Assembly (NCBI GenBank): GCA_029781975.1
Contig: JAKOVQ010000017.1
Span: 194,074 to 258,073 of the forward strand
Source of the DNA: Acidobacteriota bacterium
GTDB taxonomy: Bacteria > Acidobacteriota > Thermoanaerobaculia > UBA5066
DNA: 64,000 nucleotides
Reading direction: 5' to 3'
Shown here: piece by piece, positions 17,524 to 26,096 of the stretch
Layout: each line of letters opens with the position of its first letter
Numbering within the stretch: position 1 is the stretch's first letter
Made by a program: the position numbers and the translations under genes
The notes under the pieces: model-generated
What the model saw: only the letters and a program-made list of their open reading frames with translations
The model's database searches: none
Told to the model about the DNA's origin: nothing

Positions 17524-20500
17524 TCAGGCCATGGCGGCCCGGAAGGGGGCGAGGTCGGACGCGGCGGCGCCGCCGGGCAGCTCCACGGTCCGATATCCCG
17601 ACACCCGGAGGTAGACGTTGCCCGAGTCGTCGACGACCGCGCCGTCGAAGCTGCCGTCCGGGGCCGCAGGCGAGACGACGGCGAGGAGCCGCGCGCCGTC
17701 CGCGGTCTCCGGCGCGCGGAGGAGGGAAACCGACGCCACCCGGAGCGGCAGGCCCATCTTCCCGACCGTCCCCAGCTCGAGGACCCCGGCGGTCTGGAAG
17801 CAGAGCTCGATCAGCCGCGGGGCCATCAGCGTCGGCAGGGCCGACGGCTGGTGGTTCGGCGGCAGGTGGTCCGGGAGGAGCCCGACGACTCCCGACTCGG
17901 TCTTCCAGACGGCCTCGAGGACCTGATAGGCGGGGCCGTGGAAGTAGACCTTGTAGACGTCGGAGGAGGAGGCGGCGGAGGCCGCGCGGTCGAGGTTGGC
18001 GCCGAGGACCTCGGCGCGGGGAGCCTCGCGCGTCAGGCGGACCCGCGCCCGGAAGTGGACCGTCGCCTGCGGCTCGGCCTGCCCGGGAAGCGGGCGGAGC
18101 CCGACGAGGCGTCCCCGGGCGACGACGGACCCGCCCGCGGCGGGCTCGAGGACGGTCTCGACGCGGACCGCGCGCGGCTCGTCGCGGTAGAGCTTGAAGG
18201 GAGCGACGAACTCGACGTCCTCCACGGCCGCGACGCGCCAGCCGGGGAGGAGGAGGGCCGCCGACTCGGCGAACGCCTCGATCCCCATCACGCCGGGGAG
18301 GACCGGCGTGCCGTCGATCCGGTGGTCGAAGAGGAACGGCTGGAGCTTCGGGTCGAGCGTCGTCTCGACGACGAGGCCCGCGCCGAGGTCTGCCGTGATC
18401 GGCCTCCCGACCATCGGCCCGAGGGCGCGCGCCGCCTCCGCCGCCGCGCCGGCGTCGAGCCCGCCGGTCTCGTCCCACGGGGCCGTCAGGCTGCCGAGCT
18501 TCTTCCCGGCGACGAGCTCGCCCGCGAACGCGGACGCCGTCAGCTCGCGCCTCACGAACGGGATCCCGGCGGCGGCGGGGAGCATCTCGATCCCCGCGAG
18601 CTCCATCATCTTCGGGATCGACCCGCGGGTCGCCATCCCGATGTCGCCCCAGGCCGTCCAGTCGATCGCGATCCCCCGCGTGGCGGGGCGCGTCGTCCGG
18701 AAGCTCGAGGACGTCTTGCAGAGGAGGTCGTTCGCGGAGCTGTAGTCGGTCTGGCCCCCGTTCCCGAAGCGCCCCGCGACGGAGCTGAACGCCACCGTCG
18801 CCCCGATCGGTGTGTCGCCGAGGCCCGAGAGGAGGTTGAACCACCCGTCGGCCTTCACGTCGAAGACGAGGTCGAACTCGCGCGGCTCCTTGTCCCGGAG
18901 GAAGCGGCTGATCTCGAGGCCGGCGCCGTGGAGGAGGACGTCGACCCGGCCGCTCTCGGCCCGGATCGCGGCGGCGATCTCGGCCACCCGCGCCCCGTCG
19001 CGGAGGTCTCCGCTGTACCACCGCACCGTGCCGCCGGCCCGCTCGATCGCGAGGATCGCCGAGAGGGCGGCGTGCGACCGCTCGAGGGCGGCCATCTCCT
19101 TCTCGACGAGGGCGGGCGTAGCCCGCTCCCCACGGTCCTTCAGGCGCTGGAAGACGTCCCGCTTGAGCCCTTCCTTGTCCGAGGCGAAGCGGGCGAGGTC
19201 CTCGCTCGCCCGGTCGGGCTCGGGGACGAGGTCGAGGAGGTGGAAGGTCCCGCCCGAGGCGGCGGCGAGGTCGGCCGTGATGGCCGAGACGATGCTCCCG
19301 GCCGCGCCGGTCACGACGAAGACGGATCGCGCGTCGAGCGTCATCCCGGCGGACGGCGGGAGCGCCTGCTCCTCGAGCCCGACGGCGACCCTCAGGCCGT
19401 CGCGGTGGCCGACCTCGAGGGCGCCGGGGTCTCGAAGGGTCTCTTCGACGAGCAGCGCCGCGACCCGGGCGGGCTCGGTCCCCGCGGGGAAGTCGACGGC
19501 CTTCACGACGGCAGCCGTCCGCTCCCGCTTGAACGCCTTGGTGAAGCCGGTCACGGCCCCGCCGAGCGGGGCCGTCGCGCCTGCCGGGTCGTACCCGTGG
19601 TGGCCTCCCATCCGGGTCGCGGAGACGAGGAACGTCCCGGGGCGCTCGAAGGCGGCGTCGAGGGCACGCATCGCCGCGTAGAGGAGCTTGACGCGGACGC
19701 GGAGCGCCTCCCGCCAGCCTGCAAGGTCGAGGCCCCGCAGGTCGCCCTCGTCGTCGAGAGCCGGGAGCCAGAAGATCCCCGCGATCGGGCCCTCCTTCGA
19801 CCACGACTCCAGCTGCGCCCGAATCAACTCGGCGTCGGCGTGCGGGTCGAGGACGAGGACCGAGGCGCCCCAGACGCCGAGGAGTCCGGCGAGGGCGCTC
19901 CCCACGCCGCCGCGGTCGGGCATCACCGCGACGCGGCTGCCGCGACCGAGGGAGGCGGCGGTGGGCTTGCACATCGCGAGGGGCGGCCTCACGACCGGCA
20001 CCGGGACCCGCCGGGCGATCGCGGCCGCGGCCTCCTCGCTTCCGAGCCCCGAGACCCCTGCCGGCGAATCGCCCGCCCCGGGGGCGGCGTGCGTGGAGAC
20101 CGTCTCCGGAGGTCCGGCGCCGGCGCGTCCTCCCGGAACGGCGGAAGGCGCCGCGAGGTCGGGGCGGTTGTCGTGGACGAACTTCACGACGTGGGCCAGC
20201 GTCGGGTAGTCGCGCAGCTTCCTCTCGTCGTCGCGCGGGATCCCCCACTCCTCGCGCACCGCGGAGAAGAGCTCGGCCTGCTTCACCGTGTCGATCCCGA
20301 GGTCCGCCTCCAGGTCGAGCTCGGGGTCGAGCATGTCGGCCGGGTAGCCCGTCTTCTCGGTCACGATCGAAAGGACGCGGGCGAGGACGGGGTCCGCGGC
20401 GGGGCCCGCCGGGGCCTCCGGGGCGGGAGCCCGATCGGCGGACGGCACCCCTGGCTCCCCCGCGGCAACCGGGGCCGACGGCGCCGGTCGAGGGGCAGGA

Positions 20501-23500
20501 GCCGTCGGCGACGGCAGGTCGGGCCGCATGTCGCGGACGAACTGGATGACGTGGCCGAGCGTCGGGTAGTCGCGCAGCTTCCTCTCGTCGTCGCGCGGGA
20601 TCCCCCACTCCTCGCGTACCGCGGAGAAGAGCTCGGCCTGCTTCACCGTGTCGATCCCGAGGTCCGCCTCGAGGTCGAGGTCGAGCGCGAGCATCTCGGA
20701 CGGGTAGCCGGTCTTCTCGGCCACGATCGAAAGGACCCGCGCCTGGACCGGGTCGGCGGGAGCCGGGGCGGCCGGCGCGGAGAGGGCGGCCGGCGCCGCG
20801 GCACCCTCCGGTCGCGCCGGCGACGTCGCGCCGGCCCCTTCGCTCCCGGCCGCCGCGGCGGCGGGCAGGTCGGGCCGCATGTCCCGGACGAACTGGATGA
20901 CGTGGGCGAGGGTCGGGTAGTCGCGCAGCTTGCGGCTGTCGTCGCGCGGGATCCCCCACTCCTCGCGCACCGCGGAGAAGAGCTCGGCCTGCTTCACCGT
21001 GTCGATCCCGAGGTCGGCCTCGAGGTCGAGGTCGAGCGCCAGCATCTCGGACGGGTACCCCGTCTTCTGCGCCACGATCGAAAGGACGCGCGCCGCCACG
21101 GGGTCGACGGGCGCCGCCGCCGGGACGGGAGCCGCCGGGAGCGTCGGCTCCGAGGCGACCGGCGGGGGCGCAACCGAAGCGGGCGGTACGACGGGGACGG
21201 GCGGGCCGGCCGTCGGCCTCGACGGCGTCGGCGCCGGCACCGGCGCCGGTACCGCGGCGACGCCGCGGGGCTGCCTCGTCGGCGGGCCCTGGTTCCTGAC
21301 GCGGAGGGTTCGCCGCTCGACCTCGACCTCGGCTCCGTCGTAGCCGCTGACCGCGTCGAGCCATCCCCGGAACGCGCCCGGGTCGGCGAGCCGCGAGAGG
21401 TAGCCCAGCTCCTCGGGCGCGTGCCGGCGGCCGTCGGGGGCCGGGACCCTCTCGAGGAGCGTCATGCTGATCTGCGACCCGAAGCCCGCGGCGAGCCGGA
21501 TCGCGTAGTCCACGTCGTAGGCGCCCCCCTTCGAGAGGTTCAGGGCGCCGAGCTCGGGGTCGACCTCCCTGAAGTTCGGGATCGGCGGCACGAGCCCCGT
21601 CTCGAGGATCTTCACGGCGACGACGTCCTCGATGCCGACCGCCATCGGGTGGCCGGTGAAGCCCTTGGTGTTGGCCATGACGATCCGGTCGACCGACGGG
21701 CCGAAGACGTTCCTCAGGGCGAAGACCTCGGCCGAGGCCGACCCGCCGCGCGCCGGCGTGTAGGTCTCGTGCGAGACGAAGACGGTTCGCGGGGCGATCG
21801 CGTGCCGGTCGATCCCCCAGCGCCGCTCGGCGTTCCCGACGAGCGTCTCCATCACCTGGGAGATGTGCGAGACGTCGAGGCGCGTCCCGTGGTAGGCGCT
21901 GTTGGCGGCGACGGTCGAAAGGATCCGGCAGGCGGGGGCGATCCCGCGCTCGCGAAGGGAGGCGGCCTCCTCCACGACGAGGGCCGCCGCCCCCATCCCG
22001 ATGACCATCCCGTGCCGGCGCCGGTCGAACGGGAGCGCGGCGTCCTCGACCTTCTCGTCGGTCGCCGCGGCGCCGGTCGCGAGGAACCCCGCCCCGATCC
22101 ACTCCATCATCCGGTCGGACGTGGCGTCGTCCGCGGTCACGATCAGGACCCGGCGGCAGCGCCCGGCCCGGATCCAGTCCTCGGCGATCGCGACGGCGGT
22201 GGAGGTCGAGGCGCAGGCCGAGTTCACCTGCGTGTTCGGGCCCCGCGCGCCGATCAGCTCGGCGAACTGCGAGTGGCCCATCGCGAGGATCCGGAAGAGG
22301 AAGCGGCGGTCGAAGACGTAGGCGTCCTCCTGCAGCCTCCGGCGGAGCGCGGCGATCCGCGCGTCGACGTCCGCCAGCGCCGCGGGCGGGGCGCCGGCGT
22401 CGCCGAGCCGGCCCCGGACCGCCTCGAGCTCGGCCAGCCGTTCGCGCGTCTGGGCGTCGACGTGGTAGCCGCCGACCCGCTCCGCGAAGGAGTCGTAGCC
22501 CGGGAAGGCCGAGGCGAAGAGGACGCCCGTGTCGTCCTGGAGCGGCTCGGGGAGGGCCCACCGCTCGGGGAGCTTCGTCCCCTTCGTCGTCGTCCTGAAG
22601 CGCATCACGAGCGGGATCCCCGCGTCGCGCAGCGCGTCGAGCCCCGCCCCGATGGCCAGGCGCGTCGCGACGTCGAGCGCCGGGATCCGGTCGGCGGGGA
22701 CGCCGAAGTCGGCCGCGAGGTCGAGGGCGCCGCCGCGTCCGGCCAGCTTGATGACGTCGTCGACCGAGTCGATCGCCTCGAAGCGGCTCTCCCCCTCCTC
22801 GCTCTTGACGAGCCGGACGACGTGCTTGGTCGCCATCGCCGAAAGGATCGGGTCGGGGATCCTCCCGATGAACGACTCGCCGCGCAGGATGCTGCCGACG
22901 TTGCCGTCGTCGAAGACGCGCGAACGGCCGGGGAGGCCGAGGGACGCGCCGGAGACGACGACCGGCTCCGCGGGCGCGGCCCCGGCGGCCGCGGGAGCGG
23001 GCGGGGGGGGCGCCCCCGGCGCTCCCTCCTCGCCCTTGTAGACGCGCATCCCGCGCTCGAGGAACTCGGCGAAGAGGAGGCCGAGCTCGGTGATCCTGTC
23101 GGACGGCTGCGGGCGCGTGGTCATGGCGAGGCTCTCCGGGCGGGGCGCGGACGGCGCGGGGGCGGGCGGGGCGGCGGAGACGGCCGGCGCGGCTGCCGGG
23201 ACCGGCCTCAGCTCGGCGACCGGCGCCTCCTCGGACCTCGGCCTGCCGAGCCCCGCGGCGTAGAAGCCGCAGAGGGCGTGGTTGAAGGCGACCGCGTCGC
23301 CCGCCTTCGGGTGGTTGGTGGCGAGGGTGACGGCGTCGGGCTTGTCGCCCAGGACGTCGTCCGCGAAGCCCTGGATCGCCTTCTTGGGACCCACCTCCAC
23401 GAAGACGCGCGCCCCGGCGGCGTAGAGGGTCTCGAGCCCCCTGGAGAACCGGACCGGAGAGGCGACCTGCTGCGCGAGGAGGTCGATGATCCTCGGCCGG

Positions 23501-26079
23501 GAGTCGGGGCCGGACGGGTAGAACTCTCCGCTGACGTTGGCCACGACCGGGATGTGCGGGGGCTGGATCCGGAGCCGCTCGAGGACGCTCCGGAACGGTC
23601 CGGACGCCGGGGCGACGATGGCCGTGTGGAACGCGTGGCTCACGTGCAGGGTGACTGCCGGGACGCCCGCTTTCCGGAACCGCGAGAGCGCCTGCTTCAC
23701 CGGCTCCGTCGCGCCGCCGATCACCTGCTGGCTCCGGCTGTTGTAGTTCGCGATGACGACGTAGCCGCCCACCTCGGAGATGACCTGCTCGACGTGGTCG
23801 ACGGGCGCGAAGACGGCGGCCATCTTCCCGTTGTCCGCCACCGACACCTTCGTCATCTCGCGGCCGCGGGCCGCGACCGCCTCGAGCGCGTCCTCGAACG
23901 GCAGGACGCCGGAGGCGACCAGGGCGCCGTACTCCCCGAGGCTGTGCCCCATGACGAAGTCGGGGACGACGCCGTAGGAGGCGAGGAGGTTCGCGAGCGC
24001 GACGTCGAGGGCGAGGACCGCCGGCTGCGTGACGGAGGTCTCCTTGAGGGCCTCCTCCGCCGCCTGGATCGCCTGCTCGTCCTGGGTGTCGACGTAAATG
24101 TAGTCGGTGAGGGGGCGGCCGAGGATGGGCGCCATCTTCCGGTCGGCCGCGGCGAACGTCTCACGGACCACGGGGTTCGACCGCGCGAGCTCCTTCCCCA
24201 TGTTGACGTACTGGGAGCCCTGGCCCGTGAAGAGGAATGCCGCCTTCGCGGCGGGCCCCGAGCCCCGGAAGATCCCCTGGGCGCGGAGCGCCTTCCAGGC
24301 CGCGGGGTTCCCGCTCTCGTGGGCACGGAGGGCCTTCGCCGCCTTCTCGGCGAGCTCCTTGGCATTGCCGTAGTCGATCGCGATCCTCTCGGGCGACTCG
24401 AGGTCCGCGCGTCGCGGGAGGGCGGGGGGAGGGACGCGCCCTTCCGAGGCCTCGCGCTGGACGAGGACGAGCCGCGCCGCGAGCGCCTCGGGGCTCTGGG
24501 CCCCGAGGACGAGGGCGCCGCGGAGCGGGGCGGGAGGAGAGCCTTCCGGATGCGCGAGAGGCGCGGCCGGGGAGGCCGCCAGGGTCGCCGGCGCGCCGGC
24601 GGCCGGGGGGAGCTCGGGGACGGCCGCGGACGCGCGCGCCGCGTCCCGCGTGAGGGCGCCCGGGACGTGCTCCTCGAGGACCACGTGGAAGTTCGTCCCG
24701 CCGAAGCCGAAGGCCGAGACCCCGGCCCGGCGCGGACCGGACGCCGGCTTCGCCCACTCGCGGGCCTCGGTGTTCACGAAGAAGGGCGACCCTTCCCAGT
24801 CGTGGCTCGGGTTCGGCCGCGTGAAGTTGAGGCTCGGCGGGAGGAGCTTGTGGTGGAGCGCCATCACGGCCTTGAAGACGCCGGCGGCGCCGGCGGCCGC
24901 CTTGAGGTGGCCGATGTTCGACTTGACCGAGCCGACCGGGATCGACCGGCGCGCCATCCCCGCGGCGCCGAACGCGTCGCTCAGCGCCTGGAGCTCGACG
25001 ACGTCGCCGACGCGCGTCGAGGTGCCGTGCCCCTCCACGAGGCTGCAGCTCTTCGGGTCGAGCCCGGCGATCTCCCAGCCCCGCTTCACCGCGAGGACCT
25101 GGCCGACCGGGTTCGGGGCGGTGATCCCCTTCCCCTTGCCGTCGCTCGAGCCGCCGATCCCGCGGATGACGGCGAGGACCGTGTCCCCGTCCCGCTCGGC
25201 GTCCGCCAGCCGCTTCAGGAGGAAGAGCGCCGTCCCCTCGCCCATGACGAAGCCGTCGGCGCCGTCCGCGTACGGGCGGGTGCCGGTGGCCGAGAGCGCG
25301 CCGATCTTGCAGAACTTGACGAAGCTCGTCGGCCCCATGTTCCGGTCGACGCCCCCGGCGATCACGGCGTCGTAGTGGCGCTGGACCAGCCCCTCCACGG
25401 CCGCGCTCATCGCGGCCAGGGCCGACGCGCAGGCCGCGTCGCAGACGTAGTTCGGGCCGCGGAGGTTGAAGAGGTTCGCGAGCCGGCCGGCGATGCAGTT
25501 CGACAGCTCGCCCGGCATCGTGTCCTCGTAGACCTCGGGGAGCCGCGCCTCCGTCCCGGCGCGGAGCTCGCGGAGGAGCGACGCCCGGACGCCCTCCGGG
25601 AGCGCGAGGAAGGAGGGCGCGCGGCGGAGCTCGGCCTCCACCTCGGGGTGGAAGATCCGGTGCGACGTCTTGTAGTGCTTCTCGCCGCCCATCGCGTTCC
25701 CGAGGATCACGGCGGTCCGCTCCCCGTCGATCGGCCGGCCCGGGTAGCCGTAGGAGGCCAGCAGCTCGCGGACGCACGAGATGGCCCACTTCTGGCCGTC
25801 GTCCATCGCCTCCCCCGTTCGCGGCGGGATCGGCAGGTGCCAGCGGAGCGGGTCCCACTCGAACGCCCGGACCCATCCGCCGATCTTCGAGTAGGTCTTG
25901 TCGGGGGCCTTCGGGTCGGGGTCCCAGTAGAGCGCGGGGTCCCAGCGGTCGGGCGGGACCTCGGAGATCGAGTAGCGGCCCCCGCGGATGTTCTCCCAGA
26001 AGGCGGTGGCGCTCGGCGCGTCGGGCATGACGGCGCCGACGGCCACGACGGCGATCGCTCGCGAGGCGGTGTCGGGCAT
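17524..26079 (-). CDS. Iterative PUFA/polyketide-type megasynthase, KS-AT-KS-ACPx3-KR-DH
   Basis: This 2851-residue multidomain enzyme starts at ATG 26079 behind GAGGGG. KS1 (about 5-460) has Cys217 in DAACASA, EGHGTST and NIGHLKAAAG. An acyltransferase (about 590-900) has FTGQGSQ, Ser713 in GHSLGEY, and HAFH, the form usual for malonyl selection. KS2 (about 985-1510) has Cys1289 in NSACASTST, SHETYT and GFTGHPMA, and a coiled-coil-like insertion before the Cys. Three near-identical ACPs follow, with LEADLGIDTVKQAE around Thr1694, Thr1811 and Thr1931. Next come a pseudo-Rossmann segment, a KR (TGAAGS near 2256; Tyr2446 in DYSSAN) and a hot-dog dehydratase (His2586 in FDHRIDGTPVLPG). No enoyl reductase or thioesterase is seen. 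It is related to PfaA and enediyne-type synthases; a polyene or unusual fatty acid product is inferred. Confidence 0.88.
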   Translation of the reverse strand: MPDTASRAIAVVAVGAVMPDAPSATAFWENIRGGRYSISEVPPDRWDPALYWDPDPKAPDKTYSKIGGWVRAFEWDPLRWHLPIPPRTGEAMDDGQKWAISCVRELLASYGYPGRPIDGERTAVILGNAMGGEKHYKTSHRIFHPEVEAELRRAPSFLALPEGVRASLLRELRAGTEARLPEVYEDTMPGELSNCIAGRLANLFNLRGPNYVCDAACASALAAMSAAVEGLVQRHYDAVIAGGVDRNMGPTSFVKFCKIGALSATGTRPYADGADGFVMGEGTALFLLKRLADAERDGDTVLAVIRGIGGSSDGKGKGITAPNPVGQVLAVKRGWEIAGLDPKSCSLVEGHGTSTRVGDVVELQALSDAFGAAGMARRSIPVGSVKSNIGHLKAAAGAAGVFKAVMALHHKLLPPSLNFTRPNPSHDWEGSPFFVNTEAREWAKPASGPRRAGVSAFGFGGTNFHVVLEEHVPGALTRDAARASAAVPELPPAAGAPATLAASPAAPLAHPEGSPPAPLRGALVLGAQSPEALAARLVLVQREASEGRVPPPALPRRADLESPERIAIDYGNAKELAEKAAKALRAHESGNPAAWKALRAQGIFRGSGPAAKAAFLFTGQGSQYVNMGKELARSNPVVRETFAAADRKMAPILGRPLTDYIYVDTQDEQAIQAAEEALKETSVTQPAVLALDVALANLLASYGVVPDFVMGHSLGEYGALVASGVLPFEDALEAVAARGREMTKVSVADNGKMAAVFAPVDHVEQVISEVGGYVVIANYNSRSQQVIGGATEPVKQALSRFRKAGVPAVTLHVSHAFHTAIVAPASGPFRSVLERLRIQPPHIPVVANVSGEFYPSGPDSRPRIIDLLAQQVASPVRFSRGLETLYAAGARVFVEVGPKKAIQGFADDVLGDKPDAVTLATNHPKAGDAVAFNHALCGFYAAGLGRPRSEEAPVAELRPVPAAAPAVSAAPPAPAPSAPRPESLAMTTRPQPSDRITELGLLFAEFLERGMRVYKGEEGAPGAPPPPAPAAAGAAPAEPVVVSGASLGLPGRSRVFDDGNVGSILRGESFIGRIPDPILSAMATKHVVRLVKSEEGESRFEAIDSVDDVIKLAGRGGALDLAADFGVPADRIPALDVATRLAIGAGLDALRDAGIPLVMRFRTTTKGTKLPERWALPEPLQDDTGVLFASAFPGYDSFAERVGGYHVDAQTRERLAELEAVRGRLGDAGAPPAALADVDARIAALRRRLQEDAYVFDRRFLFRILAMGHSQFAELIGARGPNTQVNSACASTSTAVAIAEDWIRAGRCRRVLIVTADDATSDRMMEWIGAGFLATGAAATDEKVEDAALPFDRRRHGMVIGMGAAALVVEEAASLRERGIAPACRILSTVAANSAYHGTRLDVSHISQVMETLVGNAERRWGIDRHAIAPRTVFVSHETYTPARGGSASAEVFALRNVFGPSVDRIVMANTKGFTGHPMAVGIEDVVAVKILETGLVPPIPNFREVDPELGALNLSKGGAYDVDYAIRLAAGFGSQISMTLLERVPAPDGRRHAPEELGYLSRLADPGAFRGWLDAVSGYDGAEVEVERRTLRVRNQGPPTRQPRGVAAVPAPVPAPTPSRPTAGPPVPVVPPASVAPPPVASEPTLPAAPVPAAAPVDPVAARVLSIVAQKTGYPSEMLALDLDLEADLGIDTVKQAELFSAVREEWGIPRDDSRKLRDYPTLAHVIQFVRDMRPDLPAAAAAGSEGAGATSPARPEGAAAPAALSAPAAPAPADPVQARVLSIVAEKTGYPSEMLALDLDLEADLGIDTVKQAELFSAVREEWGIPRDDERKLRDYPTLGHVIQFVRDMRPDLPSPTAPAPRPAPSAPVAAGEPGVPSADRAPAPEAPAGPAADPVLARVLSIVTEKTGYPADMLDPELDLEADLGIDTVKQAELFSAVREEWGIPRDDERKLRDYPTLAHVVKFVHDNRPDLAAPSAVPGGRAGAGPPETVSTHAAPGAGDSPAGVSGLGSEEAAAAIARRVPVPVVRPPLAMCKPTAASLGRGSRVAVMPDRGGVGSALAGLLGVWGASVLVLDPHADAELIRAQLESWSKEGPIAGIFWLPALDDEGDLRGLDLAGWREALRVRVKLLYAAMRALDAAFERPGTFLVSATRMGGHHGYDPAGATAPLGGAVTGFTKAFKRERTAAVVKAVDFPAGTEPARVAALLVEETLRDPGALEVGHRDGLRVAVGLEEQALPPSAGMTLDARSVFVVTGAAGSIVSAITADLAAASGGTFHLLDLVPEPDRASEDLARFASDKEGLKRDVFQRLKDRGERATPALVEKEMAALERSHAALSAILAIERAGGTVRWYSGDLRDGARVAEIAAAIRAESGRVDVLLHGAGLEISRFLRDKEPREFDLVFDVKADGWFNLLSGLGDTPIGATVAFSSVAGRFGNGGQTDYSSANDLLCKTSSSFRTTRPATRGIAIDWTAWGDIGMATRGSIPKMMELAGIEMLPAAAGIPFVRRELTASAFAGELVAGKKLGSLTAPWDETGGLDAGAAAEAARALGPMVGRPITADLGAGLVVETTLDPKLQPFLFDHRIDGTPVLPGVMGIEAFAESAALLLPGWRVAAVEDVEFVAPFKLYRDEPRAVRVETVLEPAAGGSVVARGRLVGLRPLPGQAEPQATVHFRARVRLTREAPRAEVLGANLDRAASAASSSDVYKVYFHGPAYQVLEAVWKTESGVVGLLPDHLPPNHQPSALPTLMAPRLIELCFQTAGVLELGTVGKMGLPLRVASVSLLRAPETADGARLLAVVSPAAPDGSFDGAVVDDSGNVYLRVSGYRTVELPGGAAASDLAPFRAAMA
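20170..21095 (-). repeat. Three tandem ACP coding repeats
   Basis: Three units of about 200 bp encode the ACP domains. The aligned Thr codons at 21000, 20649 and 20289 are 351 and 360 bases apart. Long stretches are identical at DNA level, for example the block encoding EEWGIPRDD and KLRDYP. The spacers are Ala/Pro-rich and diverged, suggesting recent duplication or homogenisation of the ACP cores. Confidence 0.85.
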
Positions 26080-26096
26080 GCTCTGGTCCCCTCGGG

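Noticed and set aside
20170-21095. Regularly spaced near-identical DNA blocks, considered as a CRISPR-like or satellite repeat
   Set aside because: The blocks are in frame, 200 bp long and encode ACP domains; this is protein-domain duplication.
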